64,000 nt of DNA, taken from Candidatus Aminicenantota bacterium. GTDB taxonomy: Bacteria; Acidobacteriota; Aminicenantia; UBA2199. The DNA is taken from assembly GCA_020355945.1 (NCBI GenBank), contig CP070627.1, positions 7,469,740 to 7,533,739 on the forward strand, read 5' to 3'. Both the position numbers and the translations under genes were made by a program. Positions 1 through 7,826 of the stretch are shown one piece after another. The number at the start of each line of letters is the position of its first letter. The first letter of the stretch is position 1. The notes beneath the pieces were generated by a model. The model did not search any database, was not told the DNA's origin, and saw only the letters and a list, made by a program, of their open reading frames with translations.

Positions 1-113
1 TTGAAAAACGTTACCGACATGACACCCACGGCAAGAGCAAAAATAGTAAAATAGGTTCTCCTTTTGTTCCTCCAGATATTTTTCCAGGCAAATTTAAAGA
101 TATTACCAGTCAT
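1..113 (-). CDS. ABC transporter permease, N-terminal fragment (runs off the left edge)
   Basis: The start codon is at 113-111, preceded by an AAAGGAG Shine-Dalgarno site with a 6-nt spacer. The 37 visible codons begin MTGNIFKFAWKNIWRNKRR, followed by a hydrophobic stretch (TIFALAVGV). A basic amphipathic start of the type 'AWKNIWRNKRRT' leading into the first transmembrane helix is typical of FtsX/MacB/LolC-E permeases. It follows the complete permease at 147-1442 by 33 bp in the same operon, so it is probably the second permease subunit of the same exporter. The remainder lies outside the window. The family call rests only on the N-terminus. Confidence 0.7.
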   Translation of the reverse strand, partial: MTGNIFKFAWKNIWRNKRRTYFTIFALAVGVMSVTFF

Positions 114-146
114 TTTCGTCTCCTTTATTTTGTTATATCGCTCTTT

Positions 147-1442
147 TCAAATATACCTCAATGCTTCGTTGGGATTGAGCTTTGCAGCTTTTGAAGCAGG
201 ATACAGGCTGGCCAGCAGGGATATCACGGTTCCCAATACAAATGTCATTACCAGCAAGTCCACGGTGAGGTCTGCATAAAAGACATCTTTTAAGGGAAAG
301 ATGGAGCTGGTCAGTTTTTGAATGGTTTCTCCCGCTGCAACAATGGAAAAACCATTCACTTCCAGGTACCAGCTTCCCAGGCCGCCGAGGATACAACCCA
401 GGATAGATCCCAATAGGCCAATCACTCCTCCTTCATATATAAAGAGTCTATTAATGTCGGCGGGTTTCATACCCATGGCAGCGAACATGCCAATTTCCCT
501 GGTACGCTCGAATACCGACATAAGCATGGTATTGATAATCCCCATAGAAGCGATAAAGAGCAAGATGAAGATAAGAAAGATATTTCTTTTCCTGGTTAAT
601 TGACTGATGACTAAAAGAGTACCGGCAAATTTTTTCCAGTGAAACACCTCTAAATCACGGTGTGGGAAATCTTTTTTTAGCATTTCCTCTATTTGACGCC
701 GAACCTTTGCCATTCCCCGGTCATCCTGGTAATGTAAGTGCAAACGCACTGCGATTTCCGTGGCCCTGGCCTGCAGGTCCAATGATCCCCGGGCCAGGTT
801 GATAGGGACGATAATAAAATGGCTGTCGGCGGTGGGATTGCCGGTATTAAAAATCCCTTTGATTTCTACATCCATGGCATCCCAACTCAATCCTTCCGCG
901 TCATCTTTGGAGGAGGTAATGACTTTCATGGTGAGACGAGTGCCGACAGATACGCCGATATCTTCTGCCAGGTTTTTGCCAATGACTATTTTCGCCTCGT
1001 CAGCAGCCAGCCAGCAGCCCTCCACCAACGACTCTTTGATATTAAATAAAAGGGGGTCCGCACCGGGTTCAATGGCAACTCCCTGGCAGGGCAGTTCATC
1101 CATACCTATAATTAAACCGGCGTTAAAGAGAATTCGACTTTCAGCCGCCTTTACCCCTGGTATTTTTTTCAAAAAAGAGCGGATGCTTCCCGGGTCCCGG
1201 ATGGTTAGATTCAAGGGGAGATCGTCTTTTTTTTCAAAATATCCTTTTTTGAAAAGGGTGATATGGGATACCTGGCTGTTAATGAGATTGTTGAGCGCCT
1301 GTTTATCAGCCCCATTGATCAGGCTGATGGCAATAATAAGTGACGCCAGGCACAGGGAAATGGCGGAAAAAGTAATAATGGTTCGCCATTTATAACGAAA
1401 CACGTTTCGATAAGCAATGTTCAACATATTCCACTGGTTCAT
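147..1442 (-). CDS. ABC transporter permease, FtsX/MacB-LolE type
   Basis: This 431-residue inner-membrane subunit of an ABC transporter has one N-terminal transmembrane helix (about residues 20-43) and a large periplasmic domain of about 240 residues (MacB periplasmic-core type). Three C-terminal helices form the FtsX domain; the segment 'FERTREIGMFAAMG' after the second helix is the usual cytoplasmic coupling region. It ends in '..ASKAAKLNPNEALRYI', a common FtsX-family C-terminus. The ATPase gene upstream stops 4 bp before this start, and a second permease begins downstream, giving an ATPase-permease-permease operon. MacB/LolCDE-type systems export lipoproteins, peptides or natural products without forming a classical channel. 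Location beside the PKS cluster suggests product export or self-protection, which is inference; a housekeeping lipoprotein role is equally possible. Confidence 0.88.
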   Translation of the reverse strand: MNQWNMLNIAYRNVFRYKWRTIITFSAISLCLASLIIAISLINGADKQALNNLINSQVSHITLFKKGYFEKKDDLPLNLTIRDPGSIRSFLKKIPGVKAAESRILFNAGLIIGMDELPCQGVAIEPGADPLLFNIKESLVEGCWLAADEAKIVIGKNLAEDIGVSVGTRLTMKVITSSKDDAEGLSWDAMDVEIKGIFNTGNPTADSHFIIVPINLARGSLDLQARATEIAVRLHLHYQDDRGMAKVRRQIEEMLKKDFPHRDLEVFHWKKFAGTLLVISQLTRKRNIFLIFILLFIASMGIINTMLMSVFERTREIGMFAAMGMKPADINRLFIYEGGVIGLLGSILGCILGGLGSWYLEVNGFSIVAAGETIQKLTSSIFPLKDVFYADLTVDLLVMTFVLGTVISLLASLYPASKAAKLNPNEALRYI

Positions 1443-1446
1443 TTTC

Positions 1447-2136
1447 TTACCCTCTTTTTTCGTCTGATTCGATTTGCCCGTCTCTAAGCCGGATCAGCCG
1501 TTGGGCAAAGTCCATCACCATTTGGTCGTGGGTGGAAAAGATAAAGGTAGTATTGGTTTTCCGGTTCAGCTGCTGCATCAGTTCGAGGATTTCCCTGCCG
1601 GTTTTGGAATCCAGGTTGGCAGTGGGTTCGTCGGCCAGGACGATGTGCGGCTGTTTAACCAATGCCCGGGCAATGGCCACCCGCTGCTGCTGCCCGCCGC
1701 TCATTTCCGAGGGTTTCCGCTGCATTAAATCTTCTAACCCCACATCCCTTAACATTTCCTTTACCAACCGCCGGCGTTCTTTTGCTTTCATCCTGGTTTT
1801 CAGCAATAGTGGGAATTCCACGTTTTCAAAGGCGGTCAACACCGGGACCAGGTTAAAGGTTTGAAAGATAAAACCAATATTGTCGCGCCGGATCTCTGCC
1901 AGCTGCCTTCTCTTCCTGAAAAGAATCTGCTTGCCCTCCAGGAAAACAGTTCCTGACGAGGGAAGGTCCAGGCAGCCCATGATATTCAAAAGGGTGGTCT
2001 TCCCGGAACCGGAAGGCCCGGCAATAGAGAGAAATTCTCCCTTTTCTACCAAAAACGAAACCGTCTTCACAGCAGGCAATTCAATGCCATTACTGTTATA
2101 CACCTTAGACACATTCTCCAATCTTATCAAAGACAT
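1447..2136 (-). CDS. ABC transporter ATP-binding protein, MacB/LolD family
   Basis: This 229-residue ATPase has all the expected motifs: Walker A GPSGSGKTT (about residue 40), ABC signature SGGQQQRVAIARAL (about 146), Walker B IVLADEP (about 166), and H-loop STHD (about 202). Length and the conserved 'PTANLDSKTG' place it in the MacB/LolD/FtsE-like group that powers FtsX-type permeases. The start has an AAGGAG site 6-7 nt upstream. It lies between the beta-barrel gene (26 bp upstream) and the permease (4 bp downstream), so it energises that permease pair. The substrate is not visible from the sequence. Confidence 0.93.
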   Translation of the reverse strand: MSLIRLENVSKVYNSNGIELPAVKTVSFLVEKGEFLSIAGPSGSGKTTLLNIMGCLDLPSSGTVFLEGKQILFRKRRQLAEIRRDNIGFIFQTFNLVPVLTAFENVEFPLLLKTRMKAKERRRLVKEMLRDVGLEDLMQRKPSEMSGGQQQRVAIARALVKQPHIVLADEPTANLDSKTGREILELMQQLNRKTNTTFIFSTHDQMVMDFAQRLIRLRDGQIESDEKRG

Positions 2137-2162
2137 TTTAATCTCCTTTTTTAATTTTTTTT

Positions 2163-3302
2163 CTAAAAACTGACCTTTAGCCAGATAAAAAACGTATTTT
2201 CTTTGAAATTTTTAAATTCTCCCTTTTGGGGTCCAATGGGTAAATAAAAACCGGAGGTTAACCGGATATCCTGGGTAATTTCATAGTAAATCATGGGATT
2301 GAGTAAAAATGAACCATCTCCCCAGTTGGCAATATAACTAATGGAGGCAGATATAAAATCAGTAAAACTGTAACTGAGCATGGAAAAGAGATAGTATTTC
2401 CCTAGTGTGAAGCGTTTCCCGGTAAAAAGGGGTATATAGTCGTAGGTGTGGGGGTCTTTTTCACCGCTGGAATCGTAAAAAAATTCATTCATCCAGTAGA
2501 GTCCCCTTTTCAGCGGGAATGTATAATCGAATCCCAGTACCAGTTTCAGGTCTTTTTGATGAATATTGGTGTTATCCGGGTGAGGGGAGACAAAGTAACC
2601 GGCTTCTGCCCACCAGCCGATAAGGTTCTCGCCTCTCAGGTCCAGGCCATATATGGTGGTTTCTTCCGTACCGAAGCGCAGCAGGGTAAATGCGGCATCT
2701 ACCCCAAAAACCTGGACCTGTGAACGAAGAGCAGATGTCGAAGCGTTGACTTTCATGTCAGGGGAAAACACTACCGTGACACCGGAAAAGGTTCCCAGGG
2801 GAATATAGACCTTAAAGGCATTGACCCCTGGTTTTTCTTCTTTGGGTTCAAAAATATTCACCCGGTTAAATACATCCAGCGGCGCCCAGAGGTAAGAAAC
2901 TCCCAGGGCCACTCGCTGCTTGCCGATACTGATATCAAACCTCTTAAAGTAGAGGTCCAGATAAGCCCGGTCGAGATCGATTCGTACATTACTGCCAGTG
3001 GGGGTGGTGGGGCCGATATACGGCCACAACCAGGTGTCGATCATCCCGTGGTAGGAATAAAAATCCACTGCAACGTTCACGGTCACCTTTTTTGAGGGTG
3101 AGGCTTTATATTTTAGTCTTAACCGATTGTAATCTCCCAGTCTTAACTTTTCACCGGGTTTTTCCCAGCTCTCCTCGGGATTCTCCACGACGAACAAACG
3201 GTTCTCAAAATATCCGAATATATCCACCTCTGCCTGTAACGGGCAAGGTGAGAACAACGAAAAAAGAAAAACCAGGTAGACTGTGAAAAAATTCCCTTTC
3301 AT
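2163..3302 (-). CDS. Signal-peptide outer-membrane beta-barrel protein (function unknown)
   Basis: From the ATG at 3302 the product has 379 residues. It starts with a classical signal peptide: MKGN, then a hydrophobic core VYLVFLFSLF, then a likely cleavage after PLQA. There is no lipobox. The rest is rich in alternating aromatic and polar strands (for example RLRLKYKA, RAYLDLYFKRFDISIGK, YLFSMLSYSF) and ends in a short strand with terminal Phe (FFIWLKVSF). A terminal Phe is typical of outer-membrane barrels recognised by the BAM machinery. The in-frame upstream ATG at 3362 is rejected because it would bury the signal peptide 20 residues inside and has no good ribosome site. The gene is followed at 26 bp by the ABC ATPase, so it may be the outer-membrane partner of that exporter. 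I do not recognise a specific family; a porin or alginate-export-like barrel is the nearest description. Confidence 0.75.
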   Translation of the reverse strand: MKGNFFTVYLVFLFSLFSPCPLQAEVDIFGYFENRLFVVENPEESWEKPGEKLRLGDYNRLRLKYKASPSKKVTVNVAVDFYSYHGMIDTWLWPYIGPTTPTGSNVRIDLDRAYLDLYFKRFDISIGKQRVALGVSYLWAPLDVFNRVNIFEPKEEKPGVNAFKVYIPLGTFSGVTVVFSPDMKVNASTSALRSQVQVFGVDAAFTLLRFGTEETTIYGLDLRGENLIGWWAEAGYFVSPHPDNTNIHQKDLKLVLGFDYTFPLKRGLYWMNEFFYDSSGEKDPHTYDYIPLFTGKRFTLGKYYLFSMLSYSFTDFISASISYIANWGDGSFLLNPMIYYEITQDIRLTSGFYLPIGPQKGEFKNFKENTFFIWLKVSF

Positions 3303-3309
3303 TTTTAAT

Positions 3310-3317
3310 CTCCTTTT
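3310..3317 (-). promoter_or_regulatory. Shine-Dalgarno site fixing the start of the beta-barrel gene
   Basis: AAAAGGAG on the minus strand lies 7 nt before the ATG at 3302. It decides for the shorter form, whose N-terminus is a signal peptide. Confidence 0.8.
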
Positions 3318-3351
3318 AGTGCCGGCCGCATTCTTTACATGGTAAGGGACA

Positions 3352-3405
3352 TGAAAAGACAAACCCGGCTGATGACGTTTACTTTTATACCTTTTATCCC
3401 CGGGT
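3352..3405 (-). terminator. Possible weak terminator or attenuator between radical SAM genes and exporter block
   Basis: On the minus strand AACCCGG (3405-3399) pairs with CCGGGTT (3368-3362) across a loop of about 30 nt. A T-rich tail (TTTGTCTTTT) follows. The 118-bp gap from 3303 to 3420 is the largest in the window, so it is the likeliest place for the biosynthetic operon to end and a separate promoter for the exporter genes to sit. The long loop makes an efficient intrinsic terminator doubtful. Confidence 0.25.
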
Positions 3406-3420
3406 TAATACCGGCTGTTT

Positions 3421-4803
3421 TTATTGATAATCCAGGTGGGCATTTTGCATTCTTCGAAAATAATCTTCCAGGGTCCGGAGCACTTTTTGACGCAATCGCG
3501 GGTCCATTTGTTTGAGTACATCCATTTTTCTTTCAAAAGAGATGGATTCGGCAGTGATACGGCCGAATTCCTGATAAAATTCTTTTAAGGGGAGCCTGGT
3601 GGGCAATACCGCATGGGTAGCATCGAATAGGTTGTAATTACGGGTAATTAATTGGTCCTTTAATTCTTCATATAACTGTGTACCCGGTAGTGGGGTCATA
3701 ATGGAGTAACTGGGAAGGTCGATGACCAAATCCCTGGCATATTGGGCCATGCTCCTGAAATCCTCTTTATCAAAGTCAGGTGAAATAATAAAATTTCCTC
3801 GTACTTGAACGTTATTGGCATGACAGATGCGGATTGCTTCTTCGTTTTTTGAAGTGGAAATCCCTTTTCTCATTTCCCTGAGGCGATTGTCCCGGTGAGC
3901 TTCCAGGCCGATGAAAATGCTTTGCAGTCCGGCTTTGGCTAATTCTTCAACGCACTCCGGGTTCCTGGCGATATGATCGGCCCGGGCATAAATATCATGA
4001 TGTTTTCGGATTCCTGATTCCTGGATTTCTTTGGCCAGTTGGATGGCTCGTTGGGGGTCCAGGAGAAATTCATCATCCACCCACAAGACATATGATTCAT
4101 TGATGGATTCCAGTTCTGCCATGATGCGGTCGATACTGTGCCTGTATACCTTACGATTCAACATGCTGGTGACGGCGCAGAATTTGCACCGATAAATACA
4201 GCCCAGCGATCCCCTGATGCAGGCGAAGGAAGTTAACCCGGATACAAACGTAACACTGTAATTCTCCCGGAGATGAGAGGTTAAGGTGCGGTCCGGGAAG
4301 GGAAGGGCGTCCAGGGGAGGATGCTCCTTTTTCCTGGTAAACACCATTTTTCCATCTTTACGGTAATAGATATTTTCAATATCTTCGAAATCCCTGGCGG
4401 TTTCATGACATGCACATATTTTTTTAAAGGGTTCCACCCCTTCTCCGGCAATGATCACGTCGATGGTTTCATCGAAGAAGTCAGCGGGCATGATGGTGGC
4501 ATGGTGGCCGCCCACGACGGTCAAGATTCCCGGCAGGAGTTGTTTGGCTTCGGCGCATATTTGTTTGGCCTGGTATACATCAATCGTGCAGCCGCCGCAG
4601 CCAATAATGTCAGGTTGAAAGGATTCCAGGGTTTGTTTAAGTCCCGGTTCGGTTTCCAGCCGCAGATCAATCAATTCCACATCATGAACCTCACCAATCC
4701 CTGCGCCGATATACTCCAGTGCCAGTGGCTCGAGAGCTCCCATCGTACTATCGATGGACATGGACTGCGGGGATGCCGGTATGGTTACCAGTAATACTTT
4801 CAT
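3421..4803 (-). CDS. Cobalamin-binding (class B) radical SAM enzyme, copy 4
   Basis: This 460-residue protein has an N-terminal B12-binding-type Rossmann domain (about residues 1-145; MKVLLVT, PDIIGCG, TVVGGHHAT). A radical SAM barrel follows, with CxxxCxxC at C202, C206 and C209 (GCIYRCKFC), which holds the SAM-cleaving 4Fe-4S cluster. Class B enzymes commonly methylate unactivated sp3 or sp2 carbons using methylcobalamin. The DxHxxG cobalamin-ligand motif is absent, as in many class B methylases. It is the last of four tandem paralogues, and its ATG overlaps the stop of the preceding copy (ATGA). Placement beside a polyketide cluster suggests late C-methylation of the product. Hopanoid-type or other lipid modification is the main alternative, since the family is functionally broad. 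Confidence 0.85.
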   Translation of the reverse strand: MKVLLVTIPASPQSMSIDSTMGALEPLALEYIGAGIGEVHDVELIDLRLETEPGLKQTLESFQPDIIGCGGCTIDVYQAKQICAEAKQLLPGILTVVGGHHATIMPADFFDETIDVIIAGEGVEPFKKICACHETARDFEDIENIYYRKDGKMVFTRKKEHPPLDALPFPDRTLTSHLRENYSVTFVSGLTSFACIRGSLGCIYRCKFCAVTSMLNRKVYRHSIDRIMAELESINESYVLWVDDEFLLDPQRAIQLAKEIQESGIRKHHDIYARADHIARNPECVEELAKAGLQSIFIGLEAHRDNRLREMRKGISTSKNEEAIRICHANNVQVRGNFIISPDFDKEDFRSMAQYARDLVIDLPSYSIMTPLPGTQLYEELKDQLITRNYNLFDATHAVLPTRLPLKEFYQEFGRITAESISFERKMDVLKQMDPRLRQKVLRTLEDYFRRMQNAHLDYQ

Positions 4804-6269
4804 TGGTTTTCCTCCTTGTTTAGCCGCAGATTTGCTCGAACATGGACTGACTTTTTACTGCTGTCAGGCTTTTGGTAATCTTTATAACCATTTTCCAATC
4901 GGCGAAAATAATTGGCCAGGATAGACAGCACTTGTTGGTACATTTTTGGAGTCATTTGTTCGAACAGCCTCTCTTTTATTTCGGGTGAGACGGATTCGAC
5001 GGTAACCCGGCTGTATTCTTTATAGAATTCTTTTAACGGGAGACGGGTGGGCAATACCGTATGAAGCATGTCAAACAAATCATAGTTAGTGGTGATTAAG
5101 TCTTGTTTGGTCTCTTCGTACAATTCCGTGCCCGGGAAGGGAGTTAAGACACTGAAACTGGGTTGGTCCACTCCCAGGTTTCTCACATATTCCGCCAGTT
5201 GTTTGAAATCTTCCCTGGCAAAATCCGGCTGGATGATAAAACTGCCGCGCACGTCGACGTTGTTGGCATGACAGATGTGCAGGGCTTCTTCGTTTCGTGA
5301 TACCGTGGTGCCCTTTTTCATTTCCGTGAGATCACTTTCCCGGTGTGATTCCATGCCGATAAAAACCAATTTCAATCCTACCCTGGCCCATTCTTCAATG
5401 GTTTGGGGGTTTTTAATGATGGTATCGGAACGGCCGCAGATAATATAATTCTTTTGGATCCCGGTTTGCCCGATGGCCCTGGCCAGGGCCACCGCCCGTT
5501 GGGCATCCAGGAGCATTTCATCATCAACCCACAGCACCAGGGGTTCTTCTACCGTTTCAAGCTCCTCTATGACGCGCTCAATACTGTGCCGATAAATCTT
5601 GCGATTCAACATGCCGGATACCGCACAAAATTTGCAGCGGTAAACACAGCCCAGGGAGCTTCTTACGCTGGCAACGTTGGTGGGTTGATTGGTTACCATG
5701 TGGGCCAGGTAATGGCGGCGGGCATGAGAGGTTAAGGACCGGTCCGGGAAGGGGAGACTGTCCAGCGGCGGGTGTTCCTCTCTCCAGGTAAATACCATTT
5801 CACCCGGGTTTTCGTCATGATGGTGATTCCTGTAGTAGACATTTTCAATGGCTGCGAAGCTTTTTTGTTGTTCATGGCATTGGCAAATTTTTTGGAAGGG
5901 GAGGCTGCCTTCTCCCATAACCACCACATCGATGTTGTCCTCAAAAAAATCTCCGGGTTTCACTGTGGCATGCTGACCACCCACCACCGTCAGGATGCCG
6001 GGCAGTAGTTTTTTGGCTTCCGCACATATTTTTTTGGCTGGGTTGACTTCGTTGGTAAAGGCACCGCAGCCGATGATGTCCGGGTTAAAGGATTCCAGGG
6101 TCTCTTTAAGACCTGGCCCATTGGCGATCCGCAAATCCAGCAAGCGGACATCATGATCCTTTCGGATCCCTGCCCCCAGGTACTCCAGGGCAAGGGGTTC
6201 AAATAACCCTAATATGCCGGAATCAATGCTGTTAGGGCTTTGAGGTGTGGCAACTAATAAAATTTTCAT
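4800..6269 (-). CDS. Cobalamin-binding (class B) radical SAM enzyme, copy 3
   Basis: At 489 residues this is the longest of the four. The B12-binding-type domain (MKILLVA, PDIIGCG, TVVGGQHAT) precedes a radical SAM core with C208, C212 and C215 (GCVYRCKFC). The insert 'RNHHHDENPGEM' near residue 148 is longer than in the siblings. After the paralogue-wide C-terminal 'Y.DYQ' motif it has about 23 extra residues (KPDSSKKSVHV...KEENQ). These run through the ribosome site of copy 4, so the tail may be a by-product of lost intergenic space rather than a functional domain. The start has GGAGGG about 7 nt upstream. Proposed role: carbon methylation of the polyketide or an intermediate (inference). 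Confidence 0.85.
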   Translation of the reverse strand: MKILLVATPQSPNSIDSGILGLFEPLALEYLGAGIRKDHDVRLLDLRIANGPGLKETLESFNPDIIGCGAFTNEVNPAKKICAEAKKLLPGILTVVGGQHATVKPGDFFEDNIDVVVMGEGSLPFQKICQCHEQQKSFAAIENVYYRNHHHDENPGEMVFTWREEHPPLDSLPFPDRSLTSHARRHYLAHMVTNQPTNVASVRSSLGCVYRCKFCAVSGMLNRKIYRHSIERVIEELETVEEPLVLWVDDEMLLDAQRAVALARAIGQTGIQKNYIICGRSDTIIKNPQTIEEWARVGLKLVFIGMESHRESDLTEMKKGTTVSRNEEALHICHANNVDVRGSFIIQPDFAREDFKQLAEYVRNLGVDQPSFSVLTPFPGTELYEETKQDLITTNYDLFDMLHTVLPTRLPLKEFYKEYSRVTVESVSPEIKERLFEQMTPKMYQQVLSILANYFRRLENGYKDYQKPDSSKKSVHVRANLRLNKEENQ

Positions 6270-6335
6270 GGCATTCCCTCCACCGGGGTATCGTTGATGT
6301 GCCCCGTTCTGGTTAATAATAGTGGTAATGTATAT

Positions 6336-7739
6336 CTACCACATGCTTTTATCATAATCTCGATAGTATTTTTTTATTCTCCTGTACATTTTCCCGGATT
6401 TGGTGATAATTTTTTTCCGGTCTTTCGGAGGTATTTTCCGGACCATTTTCAACTTTTGCTTAAGGGACATACCTCCTTTAATAAGATTGGTAAATTCCTT
6501 ATAGAACCGCTTTAAAGGGAGTTTGGCGGGCAGTACCGTGTGGAACATGTCATATAAATTATAGTTGTGGATGATTAACTCGCTTTTCTTTTCTTCGTAT
6601 AACTCGGTCCCGGGGAGTGGGGTGAGAACGGCGAAAGAGGAGTAATCAACACCGACTCCCCTGGTATATTCAGCCAGTTTTCTAAAATCCTCCTTATCAT
6701 AATCCTGTTGTACGATAAAAATTCCGCGAACCCGGATACCGTTGTCATGGCAGATGCGAATGGCTTCTTCGTTCATGGATACGGTGGTCTGTTTATTCAG
6801 GGCTTTGAGTTCCTCATCCCGGTAAGATTCCATCCCAATGGCAATAAACTTCAAACCGATCTTTGCCCAGGCTTCAACCACCTTCGGGTTGTTAATGACC
6901 GTGTCGGAACGGTTAGAGACGAAATGATACTTTTTGATTCCTGCTTTTTCGATGGCTTTGGCCAGTTCCATGGATTTATCCGGCTGGATAAGAAATTCAT
7001 CATCCACCCAAAAGACACCGGGAGCATCCAGGGCCTCCAGTTCCCGGATGACACGCTCAACACTGTGCCTGTATACTTTACGATTCAGCATACTGGATAC
7101 GGAACAAAATTTACAATTATACGGACAGCCCATTGATGCCCTTAGACTTGCATAGGAGAGGGGTTTATCTATTGCTAAGTATAATTTGTATTCATCCTGG
7201 AGATGGGCGCTTAAGCTTCGGTCCGGCCAGGGAAGCGTGTCCAGGGGTGGGTGTTCTGTTTTCCCGGTAAATACCATTTCCCTGTTAGTCCCGTTTTTCC
7301 TGTAGTAAATATTTTCAATGTCCTCGAAGCTTTTTTGTTTTTCGTGGCGTTCACAGATTTTCTTGAAGGGGTAAACGCCTTCTCCTACCACCACCACATC
7401 GATGGAATCTTGAAAAAAGTCCCGGGGCATTACCGTGGCGTGTTGGCCGCCCACTACGGTTAAAATTCCCGGCATCAGTTTTTTGGCTTCCGCGCATACT
7501 TGTTTGGCGCCATTCATATCGGCGGTAAAGGCACCGCAGCCAATCACATCCGGCTGGTACGACTCCAACACCTCCTTAAGCTCAGGTTCCTGGTCCGCCT
7601 TTAAATCCACAAACCTGACATCATGGTGATCCTTAATCCCTGCACCAATATATTCAAGGGCAAGGGGCTCCATTAAAAATACCGAATTGGAATCAAAACC
7701 CTCAGGATTTCTCGGGGGGGTGACTAATAAAACTTTCAT
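6336..7739 (-). CDS. Cobalamin-binding (class B) radical SAM enzyme, copy 2
   Basis: This 467-residue member has a B12-binding-type N-domain (MKVLLVTPP, PDVIGCG, TVVGGQHAT) and a radical SAM motif at C205, C209 and C212 (GCPYNCKFC). The Cys loop differs from the other copies (CPYN rather than C[IVF]YR), as does the residue before the motif (ASMGC rather than SLGC). This copy may therefore have diverged in substrate. The gene has an AGGAGG site before the ATG and is separated from copy 1 by 87 bp containing two small hairpins. Its C-terminus 'YRDYDKSMW' matches 'YQDYDQQYW' of copy 1. Function is inferred as C-methylation. Confidence 0.85.
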   Translation of the reverse strand: MKVLLVTPPRNPEGFDSNSVFLMEPLALEYIGAGIKDHHDVRFVDLKADQEPELKEVLESYQPDVIGCGAFTADMNGAKQVCAEAKKLMPGILTVVGGQHATVMPRDFFQDSIDVVVVGEGVYPFKKICERHEKQKSFEDIENIYYRKNGTNREMVFTGKTEHPPLDTLPWPDRSLSAHLQDEYKLYLAIDKPLSYASLRASMGCPYNCKFCSVSSMLNRKVYRHSVERVIRELEALDAPGVFWVDDEFLIQPDKSMELAKAIEKAGIKKYHFVSNRSDTVINNPKVVEAWAKIGLKFIAIGMESYRDEELKALNKQTTVSMNEEAIRICHDNGIRVRGIFIVQQDYDKEDFRKLAEYTRGVGVDYSSFAVLTPLPGTELYEEKKSELIIHNYNLYDMFHTVLPAKLPLKRFYKEFTNLIKGGMSLKQKLKMVRKIPPKDRKKIITKSGKMYRRIKKYYRDYDKSMW

Positions 7740-7771
7740 GTTTATCCTCCTTTTATTGATTCAATATTCCT

Positions 7772-7786
7772 CCTGGCAAAGCCAGG
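7772..7786 (-). other. Perfect 6-bp inverted repeat between radical SAM copies 1 and 2
   Basis: CCTGGC-AAA-GCCAGG forms a small hairpin in the intergenic region about 33 nt upstream of the copy 2 start codon. No T-run follows on the minus strand, so it is unlikely to be a terminator; it could affect mRNA stability. Confidence 0.35.
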
Positions 7787-7794
7787 GTGTCCCG

Positions 7795-7821
7795 GATTCA
7801 CCAACAAAAAATTGGCGAATC
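7795..7821 (-). other. 10-bp stem-loop just after the radical SAM copy 1 stop codon
   Basis: On the minus strand GATTCGCCAA and TTGGTGAATC pair as a 10-bp stem with one G-T wobble around a T-rich loop of 7 nt. It starts 5 nt after the stop codon of the gene at 7827. The T-run is in the loop, not after the stem, so this is not a standard terminator. A processing or stability element within the operon is the better guess. Confidence 0.35.
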
Positions 7822-7826
7822 AACAT

